A stretch of DNA of 5,586 nt from Thiotrichaceae bacterium (GCA_027024625.1 JALVRY010000192.1:1-5586); one strand, 5' to 3'. Shown: positions 1-5,290, numbered from the stretch's first letter. Notes: a model not told the origin generated them from the letters alone. Numbers and translations are program-made.

Positions 1-198
1 AAACACAAGAGCGTTCTCCAGAACATCCCTCGCTCCAACAGCACCCTTAAAACCTTCATCGTTCTTAAAATCTGCAGGTTTTACAAGAGCAAGCTCTGTA
101 ATTCCCATATTCTTCATAACCCTTGCAACAGAACCGATATTAAAGGCTCCTCTGGGCTCAACAAGCACTATTCTAACATTTTTGAGGTTGTTCCCCAT
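1..198 (-). CDS. trmJ: TrmJ-type SPOUT RNA 2'-O-methyltransferase, N-terminal part (cut by window edge)
   Basis: Reading the minus strand from the ATG at 198 gives 66 uninterrupted codons that run off the left edge. The protein starts MGNNLKNVRIVLVEPRGAFN and continues IGSVARVMKNMG. This is the first motif of the SpoU/TrmH (SPOUT) family: a beta strand (RIVLVEP), then N-I-G-S-V-A-R with conserved Asn20 and the presumed catalytic Arg26, then a K-N-M-G turn. The following 'ITELALVKPADF' and 'GAVGARDVLENALVF' match the usual TrmJ N-terminal layout. Known role of the family: S-adenosylmethionine-dependent 2'-O-methylation of nucleotide 32 in the tRNA anticodon loop, in the cytoplasm. The trefoil-knot SAM site would lie outside the window, so a related SPOUT paralogue cannot be excluded. 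No in-frame ATG, GTG or TTG lies in the codons just upstream, which supports this start, although its Shine-Dalgarno is weak. All four arginine codons are AGA/AGG, like the neighbour at 263 and unlike asd. Confidence 0.85.
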   Translation of the reverse strand, partial: MGNNLKNVRIVLVEPRGAFNIGSVARVMKNMGITELALVKPADFKNDEGFKGAVGARDVLENALVF

Positions 199-219
199 TA
201 TCCGATTCCAGTTTTGGTA

Positions 220-248
220 TTGAAAATTGCTATATAAAATATTATAGT
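220..248 (+). promoter_or_regulatory. Candidate sigma70-type promoter for the gene at 263
   Basis: TTGAAA (220-225) and TATAGT (243-248) are separated by exactly 17 bp. A second -10-like TATAAT overlaps at 248-253. Either box would start transcription only a few bases before the ATG at 263, so the message would be almost leaderless. This fits the absence of a purine-rich Shine-Dalgarno before that ATG. The DNA here is very AT-rich, so chance matches are easy. Confidence 0.4.
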
Positions 249-259
249 ATAATATTCAA
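231..259 (-). promoter_or_regulatory. Candidate promoter for the trmJ-type gene
   Basis: On the minus strand TTGAAT (259-254) is followed after 17 bp by TATATA (236-231), about 30 bp upstream of the ATG at 198. It interleaves with the plus-strand promoter, as expected for a compact divergent pair. The match is moderate and the region AT-rich. Confidence 0.3.
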
Positions 260-262
260 ATA

Positions 263-1108
263 ATGAAAATGTTAATATCCAAGAGTTTAAAAAAAACAAT
301 TAATATTCTTGTTTTTATAATAATATTTGCAATACTCCACATAGGCATAGCTGCAGGTCAGTATATCTACGATCTCTGCTATGATTATTACCCCTTAAGT
401 AAGGGGAAAATTCTATTCTTAAGGTACAGGAACCCGCTTCTCGATCCTGTTTTAAAGACCCTTGAACTCTACATTTTCGATCCTGAGAAATCAACCTTAA
501 CTTTTATCCCTAGATACGGTGAAAAGATATACCTGAAACCGGTTGTATCTCCCGACAGAACTACAATATGTTATCACTCTCTTATAGAGGGTAGAGACTA
601 TCTTGTAACAAAAAATACCGAGCTTGGCAGAAACATAAGGCTCAGTTTTGACACAGGCGGATATTTTCTCAAGCTTGCAATTGCCTTTGACAATGATACT
701 ATTGCAGCAGTTATAAAGAGAGGTGAGAATAAACAGGCGATTTACTATATATCCAACAGTAGAGGATTGTTGAAAAGGCTCCTCAATGGAAAGGATTTCC
801 TGAAAATAGATTTTTTAAAAGATGGCTCAATCCTTTACATAGACAGGCAGAACGGTAAAAATATCCTTGGAATTGTAAATTACAGCAGGGAAAACTACAT
901 AATTTCCGGGGATGCATCTTTTGCGTCCCGTACACCGGAAGGAGATGCTGTAATCTACATGGAAAACAGTTGCCTGAAGTTTTTCAGAGTTAACAACAGA
1001 GAAAAAATAACCCTTGTTGATAGTTTTCAGAATGGTCTGATCAATTTGGTCCTAAATTCTCTTACAGGTAATCGCGAATCAATACTTCTGCAATTTGAAT
1101 GCTGTTAA
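263..1108 (+). CDS. Membrane-anchored protein with TolB/PD40-like beta-propeller motifs, function unknown; 3' end probably not native
   Basis: I do not recognise this 281-residue protein as a named family. Residues 1-11 are basic, residues 14-32 form one hydrophobic segment (NILVFIIIFAILHIGIAAG), and the rest is soluble-looking and beta-rich. Short repeated motifs resemble PD40/TolB-like propeller blades: PVVSPDRTTICY (93-104), FLKDGSILYID (184-194) and RTPEGDAVIYM (223-233). This suggests a periplasmic partial propeller held by an uncleaved anchor or signal peptide, by analogy only. The ATG at 263 lacks a clear Shine-Dalgarno; ATG 269 is an alternative. Of 15 arginine codons before position 1060, 14 are AGA/AGG, and ATA isoleucine codons are common. 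From residue 267 on (position 1061) the frame reads the antisense strand of the asd 3' end, so 'LTGNRESILLQFECC' is probably not authentic and the real gene is likely truncated at the junction. Confidence 0.6.
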   Translation: MKMLISKSLKKTINILVFIIIFAILHIGIAAGQYIYDLCYDYYPLSKGKILFLRYRNPLLDPVLKTLELYIFDPEKSTLTFIPRYGEKIYLKPVVSPDRTTICYHSLIEGRDYLVTKNTELGRNIRLSFDTGGYFLKLAIAFDNDTIAAVIKRGENKQAIYYISNSRGLLKRLLNGKDFLKIDFLKDGSILYIDRQNGKNILGIVNYSRENYIISGDASFASRTPEGDAVIYMENSCLKFFRVNNREKITLVDSFQNGLINLVLNSLTGNRESILLQFECC

Positions 1109-2084
1109 GAGCGGCACCTTTGCGAACATTATCAGCAACAATCCATAAGTTAATTCCTGATTCATGAGAAATGTCTTCACGAATACGACCAACATATACA
1201 GGGTCATTATTTGCACCTTCTGTGACTGCTGTTGGATATCCGCCGTCCTTATGTTCATCCATCACGATAATACCATCAGTATTGGTCAGTATTTCACGGG
1301 CTTGTTCTGCGGTCAGTTTGTCGCGTGTTTCTATATGAACGGCTTCAGAGTGTCCAAAGAAGACAGGTACACGAACAGCGGTAGGATTAACCAGAATATC
1401 GGGATCTTCCATGATTTTATGGGTTTCCCAAACCATCTTCATTTCCTCTTTGGTGTAACCATTCTCTAGGAATACATCAATTTGAGGGATGCAGTTAAAT
1501 GCAATTTGTTTAGGGTAGACCTTTGCTTCAGCTTCTTGTCCATTGAGTAATTTGGCGGTTTGACCTGCTAACTCTTCAATTGCCGGTTTGCCTGTTCCTG
1601 ATACTGCTTGGTAAGTCGCTATATTCATCCGTGTGATTTTTGCTGCATCGTGTAAGGGTTTTAGAGCAACTAGCATTTGGATGGTTGAACAGTTTGGATT
1701 AGCGATAATGCCTCTTTTGGTATAATCGCCAACGGCATGAGGGTTCACCTCGGGTACAACAAGAGGGATGTCGTCGTCATAGCGGAAGTGTGCAGTATTA
1801 TCGATTACCACGCAGCCTGCTTCCGCTGCTTTAGGAGCGTAAATAGCAGAAATTGCGCCGCCTGGTGAAAATAAGCCAATTTGTACTTTAGAAAAATCAA
1901 AGGTATCTAGGTTTTCAACACGTAAGGTCTTATTACCAAAGGAGACAGGTTTTCCTACGGAACGCTCACTCGCAAGAGCGTAAACTTTGCCAACGGGAAA
2001 ATTACGCTCTGCCAATATGGATAGCATAGTTTCGCCAACGGCTCCCGTTGCGCCAACGACGGCAACATCATATGTTTTAGACAT
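1062..2084 (-). CDS. asd: Aspartate-semialdehyde dehydrogenase
   Basis: The 340-residue protein is full length for the bacterial Asd family. It reduces L-aspartyl-4-phosphate to aspartate 4-semialdehyde with NADPH, the branch point to lysine/diaminopimelate, threonine, methionine and isoleucine, in the cytoplasm. Visible motifs: the Rossmann glycine loop GATGAVGETM (11-20); the catalytic cysteine Cys132 in ANPNCSTIQM; QAVSGTGK (159-166); the substrate/catalytic region RVPVFFGHSEAV with His245; and a conserved C-terminus VADNVRKGAALNSIQIAEVL. The start is supported by GGAAG (2094-2090), 5 bases before the ATG. The gene begins 10 bp after the leuB stop, so the two are surely one transcript. Of 13 arginine codons, 12 are CGN, unlike the DNA downstream of its stop. 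That stop coincides with the composition break at about 1061; the gene often found next in gammaproteobacteria (fimV) is absent. Confidence 0.97.
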   Translation of the reverse strand: MSKTYDVAVVGATGAVGETMLSILAERNFPVGKVYALASERSVGKPVSFGNKTLRVENLDTFDFSKVQIGLFSPGGAISAIYAPKAAEAGCVVIDNTAHFRYDDDIPLVVPEVNPHAVGDYTKRGIIANPNCSTIQMLVALKPLHDAAKITRMNIATYQAVSGTGKPAIEELAGQTAKLLNGQEAEAKVYPKQIAFNCIPQIDVFLENGYTKEEMKMVWETHKIMEDPDILVNPTAVRVPVFFGHSEAVHIETRDKLTAEQAREILTNTDGIIVMDEHKDGGYPTAVTEGANNDPVYVGRIREDISHESGINLWIVADNVRKGAALNSIQIAEVLIRDYL

Positions 2085-2094
2085 TTTTTCTTCC

Positions 2095-3174
2095 TTAATT
2101 TTTCAATGCGGCAACAACGGCATCACCCATTGCTGCAGTTCCAACTTGTTCAGTGCCTTCGACATAAATGTCGGCAGTGCGTAAACCTTGTTGCAATACA
2201 GATTTAACAGCGGCATCCACTTTATCTGCTAGCTCAACTTTATCCAATGAATAACGTAACATCATTGATACTGACATGATAGTCGCGAGTGGGTTAGCAA
2301 TACCTTGACCTGCAATATCAGGAGCTGAACCATGAATCGGTTCATACATACCAATACCTTTTGCATTGAGTGATGCAGAAGGCAACATGCCGATAGAACC
2401 TGTCAACATAGCGGCAGCATCCGATAAAATATCGCCAAACATATTCTTGGTGACAATGACATCAAACTGCTTGGGGTCTTTTACCAATTGCATGGCAGCA
2501 TTGTCCACATACATATGGCTAAGTTCCACCTGTGGATAATCTTCTGCCACTGTCTCAACAACTTCACGCCAAAGTTCAGAAACTTCGAGCACATTGGCTT
2601 TATCAACAGAACAAACACGTTTACCGCGTTTCATTGCAATATCAAAAGCAGAACGAGCAATACGTTCAACTTCAGACTCGCGATACACTAATGTGTTGTA
2701 GCCTTCTCGCTCACCGTTGTCTAACGTGCGAATACCACGAGGTTTACCGAAGTAAATTCCACCGGTTAGTTCGCGGACGATCATAATGTCTAAGCCTGCA
2801 ACGATTTCAGGTTTTAGTGAAGAGGCATCGGCAAGCTCTTCTGTTAAGATTGCAGGACGCAGATTTGAGAATAAATCCAAGTCAGATCGAATTGCTAACA
2901 AACCGCGTTCTGGTCGAACCTCACGAGGTAGCTTGTCATATTCATAGCCTCCCACTGCACCTAATAAAATTGCGTCTGCTTTACGGGCAAGAAGCTTGGT
3001 TTCGTCAGGGTAGGGGTGTCCTGCTGCATCATAGCCAGCTCCACCAATGGATCCTTCAGTTAGCTCAATATCCAAGCCATAGTCAGCTTGAAGAACATCT
3101 AAAACTTTAACCGCTTCAGCAACGATCTCAGGGCCAATTCCATCACCAGGTAAGACTAGGATATTTTGCGACAT
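2095..3174 (-). CDS. leuB: 3-isopropylmalate dehydrogenase
   Basis: The 359-residue protein is full length for LeuB, which oxidatively decarboxylates (2R,3S)-3-isopropylmalate to 2-oxoisocaproate using NAD+ and a divalent metal; it is a homodimer in the cytoplasm. Motifs in order: PGDGIGPEI (9-17); [10 protein letters not shown] (87-96) with the substrate-side arginines R96 and R106; [12 protein letters not shown] (132-143); [17 protein letters not shown], with catalytic Lys192; [11 protein letters not shown] with Asp224; [12 protein letters not shown] with the metal-binding aspartates D248 and D252; and the NAD-binding loop [17 protein letters not shown] (279-295). The IPMDH signature, rather than that of isocitrate dehydrogenase, fits this length. 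The ATG at 3174 has GGAG (3186-3183) with an 8-base spacer. leuC and leuD are not next to it; the upstream neighbour is a divergent envelope gene. asd follows after 10 bp. Confidence 0.97.
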   Translation of the reverse strand: MSQNILVLPGDGIGPEIVAEAVKVLDVLQADYGLDIELTEGSIGGAGYDAAGHPYPDETKLLARKADAILLGAVGGYEYDKLPREVRPERGLLAIRSDLDLFSNLRPAILTEELADASSLKPEIVAGLDIMIVRELTGGIYFGKPRGIRTLDNGEREGYNTLVYRESEVERIARSAFDIAMKRGKRVCSVDKANVLEVSELWREVVETVAEDYPQVELSHMYVDNAAMQLVKDPKQFDVIVTKNMFGDILSDAAAMLTGSIGMLPSASLNAKGIGMYEPIHGSAPDIAGQGIANPLATIMSVSMMLRYSLDKVELADKVDAAVKSVLQQGLRTADIYVEGTEQVGTAAMGDAVVAALKN

Positions 3175-3184
3175 CCGAACAACT

Positions 3185-3201
3185 CCGCGAAAAAAACGCG
3201 G
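3185..3201 (-). promoter_or_regulatory. leuB: Short hairpin overlapping the leuB Shine-Dalgarno
   Basis: Minus-strand RNA would read CCGCG, seven U, CGCGG, then AG: a perfect 5-bp all-GC stem with a 7-base loop. The 3' arm includes the two G's that open the leuB Shine-Dalgarno GGAG. If the transcript begins upstream of the stem, the hairpin could limit ribosome access. If transcription starts from the extended -10 at 3211-3203, the start point falls inside the loop and the stem would not form. The pairing is seen in the sequence; the regulatory role is inferred. Confidence 0.35.
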
Positions 3202-3202
3202 T

Positions 3203-3211
3203 AGTATATCA
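3203..3211 (-). promoter_or_regulatory. Extended -10 promoter element, proximal candidate for leuB-asd
   Basis: The minus strand reads TGATATACT (3211-3203), an extended -10 of the form TGN-TATACT. It would start RNA near 3196 and give a leader of about 22 nt before the leuB ATG. No good -35 hexamer sits 16-18 bp upstream, which extended -10 promoters can tolerate. Confidence 0.35.
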
Positions 3212-3296
3212 TTTAGTTAAAGTAACGAGGAAGCAACTGCGTAAAAAATCTGAACTAATTTCTGTTTCAGAGCGATTTTGGGGCAATGAATTTACC

Positions 3297-3333
3297 CTTT
3301 GTTGATATGTAGCAAATAAATTGCTCTTTGTTG
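3297..3333. promoter_or_regulatory. Operator-like inverted repeat and direct repeats in the divergent leuB / OmpA-gene spacer
   Basis: AGCAA-ATAAA-TTGCT (3311-3325) is a perfect inverted repeat with a 5-base AT-rich centre. It is flanked by two copies of CTTTGTTG (3297-3304 and 3326-3333), 29 bp apart. The site lies just upstream of the plus-strand promoter boxes and downstream of a minus-strand -10, where a repressor or activator could act on both operons. No specific regulator can be named. Confidence 0.25.
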
Positions 3334-3358
3334 CAAAAAGCAGAAGGTGTATTATACG
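3331..3358 (+). promoter_or_regulatory. Candidate promoter for the OmpA-domain operon
   Basis: TTGCAA (3331-3336), 16 bp, then TATACG (3353-3358). An alternative reading is TTGTTG (3328-3333), 16 bp, TATTAT (3350-3355). Either would give a leader of about 45 nt before the ATG at 3410. Neither pair is a strong match, so the location is more secure than the exact boxes. Confidence 0.35.
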
Positions 3359-3378
3359 CCACAATAGGAACTTATCAG
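3351..3378 (-). promoter_or_regulatory. Candidate distal promoter for leuB-asd
   Basis: The minus strand has a perfect TATAAT (3356-3351), preceded after 16 bp by CTGATA (3378-3373), a 4-of-6 match to TTGACA. Transcripts would carry a leader of about 170 nt containing the 3185-3201 hairpin. The boxes overlap the plus-strand promoter, so the two operons might compete for polymerase. I found no leucine-rich leader peptide in the leader. Confidence 0.35.
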
Positions 3379-3409
3379 CTCAACTTCAGAAATTGAGAAA
3401 AGGATAACA

Positions 3410-4606
3410 ATGAGAGCATTAGTATTAGTAGCCACGTTGCTTTGGGGTGGTTTTAGTTGGTGGTGGTATGTCTGTGATATTAAGGGATACTGCGAAGCGA
3501 ATGTAAGCCAGACAAAGGTACCAGCTGAAGAATCATCAAGTGAGCCTTTAAAATCAAATGATGAAAGTACTAGTAATCAAGGTGAACCTGTTGATTTGAG
3601 TGCGGCTGATACGTCAAAAAATGAATCTGAATCAACTACAACAGAAGCTACTGATCAAGCAACAACTTCCAATACGGATGTAACCGCTAGTGATAATGAA
3701 TCGAATCAAGATCAGGAAGCTAATGATGCCAAAACGGAAACAGCTGATGATGTAGTAGTGACTGATAATTCACCTTCATCGAGTGATACAAAAGATTCGA
3801 CGGAAAATAATACTGATTCGCAAGAGCCAGCTGTAAACACAGAGGTTGCATCTGATTCGAGTTCGGATACTGCAGCTACAGAAGTTTCAAGTGATACAGC
3901 TGATGGTGATACCACAAGCACGGATGCCAATGATACAAATACCGATAATAAATCTGCCGACTTGGCTGATACAACGGTAACAGAAAATACTACGGATAGC
4001 CCAGTAGGCTCAGAGAATACAACAGCGGATGCTACCGATAGCTCGACAAACTCAGAGAGTGTAACAGCAGACATTACGGATAGCTCGGCAGATTCAGAGA
4101 GTACAACAGCGGACGCTACGGATAGTTCAGATGATGCGGCTACTGCGACAACAGAGCAGCAGAACGCAGCAGATTCTGAAGCCAGCAAAAGTGCAGATGC
4201 TAATGATCCTAATAAGATTCGTATAGATGGTGTGTCAAATGATTCAGCTACTAGCGATAAAATTGAAAAAATAAGAATTTATTTCCCATATAGTTCGTCT
4301 AAACAGGCTGATCTAACGGATGATGCAACGCAATATTTTGATAAAGTAGTTGCAGCTCTTAAAGCGGATGACAAGTTGATAATAAAATTAACAGGGCATA
4401 CCGATAGCAAGGGTGATGCTAAACGTAACAAGTCTTTAGGCTTACGGAGGGCTGTAACAATTAAGAAAATATTGGTGGAAAAAGGTGCGCCTGCGGATAG
4501 AGTAAAAACAGACTCAAAGGGCGAGAGCCAACCCTTGTGGAGCAATAGAAGTGAAGCAGGTAGAAACAAAAATCGCCGCGTAGAACTAGAAGCCATAACA
4601 AAATAA
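3410..4606 (+). CDS. OmpA-family protein: N-terminal membrane anchor, long acidic Ser/Thr/Asp linker, C-terminal peptidoglycan-binding domain
   Basis: This 398-residue protein has three parts. Residues 3-21 are hydrophobic and run into WWWYVCDIKGYC; no lipobox or clear signal-peptidase site is visible, so an uncleaved anchor is likely. Residues 29-287 are low complexity, rich in S, T, D, E, N and A, with no aromatic residue, Met, His or Cys, and include four 14-residue repeats (190-245). Residues 288-398 are an OmpA C-like domain: IRIYFPYSS start, TGHTDSKG with Asp332, LGLRRA with Arg347 (the Asp and Arg that hold diaminopimelate in known OmpA domains), and a closing NRRVEL (388-393). Inferred role: tethering a membrane to peptidoglycan across the periplasm; the flexible linker would span the distance. 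The only cysteines, C22 and C28, form a CX5C pair beside the membrane. AAAGGA about 5 bases before the ATG supports the start. A small TM protein follows after 22 bp. It is not a beta-barrel porin: no barrel domain is present. Confidence 0.88.
   Translation: MRALVLVATLLWGGFSWWWYVCDIKGYCEANVSQTKVPAEESSSEPLKSNDESTSNQGEPVDLSAADTSKNESESTTTEATDQATTSNTDVTASDNESNQDQEANDAKTETADDVVVTDNSPSSSDTKDSTENNTDSQEPAVNTEVASDSSSDTAATEVSSDTADGDTTSTDANDTNTDNKSADLADTTVTENTTDSPVGSENTTADATDSSTNSESVTADITDSSADSESTTADATDSSDDAATATTEQQNAADSEASKSADANDPNKIRIDGVSNDSATSDKIEKIRIYFPYSSSKQADLTDDATQYFDKVVAALKADDKLIIKLTGHTDSKGDAKRNKSLGLRRAVTIKKILVEKGAPADRVKTDSKGESQPLWSNRSEAGRNKNRRVELEAITK
3977..4144 (+). repeat. Four tandem 42-bp (14-residue) repeats inside the OmpA-protein linker
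   Basis: Units are 3977-4018, 4019-4060, 4061-4102 and 4103-4144, encoding VTENTTDSPVGSEN, TTADATDSSTNSES, VTADITDSSADSES and TTADATDSSDDAAT. Units 2-4 share the core (T/V)TAD(A/I)TDSS and are close at DNA level too, for example acagcggatgctac versus acagcggacgctac. The first copy is more diverged and the last decays at its end. This pattern points to in-frame duplication, with copy number likely to vary between strains. Confidence 0.8.
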
Positions 4607-4628
4607 TTGAGATTTAAAAGGAATAGTC

Positions 4629-4814
4629 ATGTTAAAAACAATATTTACCGATCACAATGGGGAATCAGCAAGTATAGAAATACTTGGAATGCTGTTTGTT
4701 ATGTTTCTGCTGGGGTACTTATTTGGTCGTCTTAAAGGTAGAAAGCGTGTTAGTAAAAATGTGACTAAGTATGAGCGCCGTATGCAGCAATTAGATGGAG
4801 TACATCGCTTATAA
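4629..4814 (+). CDS. Small single-pass membrane protein, operon partner of the OmpA-domain protein
   Basis: The product is 61 residues and unrecognised. Residues 1-15 are polar (MLKTIFTDHNGESAS). Residues 16-34 form one transmembrane helix (IEILGMLFVMFLLGYLFGR) carrying a GxxxG packing motif (G29-G33). Residues 34-51 are strongly basic (RLKGRKRVSKNVTKYERR), so the positive-inside rule puts the C-terminus in the cytoplasm and the short N-terminus in the periplasm. AAGGA (4618-4622) with a 6-base spacer is a good ribosome site. The 22-bp gap after the OmpA-domain gene and the lack of a promoter or terminator between them indicate one transcript. An inferred role is a membrane partner or anchor stabiliser for the OmpA-domain protein. 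The antisense frame over the same DNA has no ribosome site and is less protein-like. Confidence 0.75.
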   Translation: MLKTIFTDHNGESASIEILGMLFVMFLLGYLFGRLKGRKRVSKNVTKYERRMQQLDGVHRL

Positions 4815-4820
4815 TTGAGA

Positions 4821-4872
4821 CTGTTCCCAATTTTGTCATACAATTTTATATTGTATTGAACAGAGTGTTTTT
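4821..4872 (+). terminator. Probable terminator of the OmpA-domain operon
   Basis: Just after the stop of the small membrane gene, CTGTTC (4821-4826) can pair with GAACAG (4858-4863). Nested inside, ATACAAT (4838-4844) pairs with ATTGTAT (4850-4856) around a 5-base loop. A run of five T (4868-4872) follows the outer stem after four bases. The left internal loop is long (11 nt), so the structure is imperfect, but its placement and T tract fit a factor-independent terminator. Confidence 0.45.
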
Positions 4873-4902
4873 ATGGGGATTGTTACACCATTCTTTACTG
4901 TA

Positions 4903-4939
4903 CTAGCATTCCAACAAATCAATATTGTTGGAATGCTAG
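4903..4939. repeat. Perfect 15-bp inverted repeat (isolated hairpin)
   Basis: CTAGCATTCCAACAA (4903-4917) is perfectly complementary to TTGTTGGAATGCTAG (4925-4939), with a 7-base loop ATCAATA. No T tract directly follows on either strand (only TTTT at 4951-4954, 11 bases beyond the stem on the plus strand), so it is not a standard terminator. It sits in the 256-bp gap between the small membrane gene and the small secreted gene. It may be a dispersed repeat hairpin, an RNA-processing site, a Rho- or structure-dependent stop, or a protein-binding palindrome. The rest of the gap shows no other clear element. Confidence 0.85.
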
Positions 4940-5070
4940 CCGAATTCAGCTTTTCTACAATAGGCTTATATTTTCAGATAAACTTCTCGTCATGCAGACT
5001 TAGCCAACTATCTACACCTTTCAACTAACTTCCTTTTATGAAGTCATAATGAAAAAATGGAAGGTGACAT

Positions 5071-5277
5071 ATGACAAAAATTTATATTCTCGCATACTGC
5101 TTAATAACAATGATTCCTGTGATGAGCTACCACAATATTTCTGAGGCTCATCAACAGCCAATAATATCTAACAGCAAGAACACAACTGAAAAGCCAATAA
5201 AAAATGATCAGGCCTCATGTAAATCAAAATGGGCTAAATATTTTTCAGAATGTAATCAGCGGTATTTTTTAGTTTAA
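5071..5277 (+). CDS. Small probable secreted protein, unknown function
   Basis: The product is 68 residues and I do not recognise it. Lys3 is followed by a hydrophobic stretch (IYILAYCLITMIPVM, 4-18), then SYHNISEAHQQ, where SEA|H after residue 26 would fit a signal-peptidase I site. The mature part would be about 42 residues, polar and basic, with two cysteines (C50, C61) that could form one disulfide after export. The ATG at 5071 has a strong Shine-Dalgarno (GGAAGG, 5059-5064, 6 bases away), which is the main reason to accept it as a gene. No clear promoter was found; the gene stands alone between the hairpin at 4903 and the convergent acetolactate synthase gene. It could also be a decaying gene remnant. 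Confidence 0.55.
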   Translation: MTKIYILAYCLITMIPVMSYHNISEAHQQPIISNSKNTTEKPIKNDQASCKSKWAKYFSECNQRYFLV

Positions 5278-5290
5278 CTAAAATCTTCGG

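Noticed and set aside
1164..1469. Plus-strand open frame inside asd
   Set aside because: It lies wholly within a well-conserved gene on the other strand and resembles no known protein.
1987..2184. Plus-strand open frame across the asd-leuB junction
   Set aside because: Antisense to the start of asd and the end of leuB; no coding signals.
2488..3110. Several plus-strand open frames inside leuB (2488-2691, 2532-2786, 2817-3110)
   Set aside because: All are antisense to conserved LeuB motifs, overlap one another and lack ribosome sites.
3157..3213. Short minus-strand frame [18 protein letters not shown] overlapping the leuB start, considered as a leucine leader peptide
   Set aside because: It has only one leucine, no run of leucine codons, and no terminator/antiterminator pair follows, so attenuation is not supported.
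3712..4188. Long minus-strand open frame (158 residues) opposite the OmpA-protein linker
   Set aside because: It is the mirror of the Ser/Thr/Asp-rich repeats, which gives Ser/Val/Ala-rich low complexity with no stops; no ribosome site and no recognisable domain.
4279..4596. Minus-strand open frame opposite the OmpA C-terminal domain
   Set aside because: The plus strand encodes a clear OmpA domain with conserved residues; the antisense protein has no family features.
4652..4843. Minus-strand open frame overlapping the small membrane gene
   Set aside because: No Shine-Dalgarno and no TM or domain logic, while the plus-strand frame has a ribosome site, operon spacing and a clean TM helix.
5071..5277. 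Bacteriocin or toxin reading of the small secreted protein
   Set aside because: No immunity gene, transporter, leader peptidase site or paired antitoxin is visible nearby.
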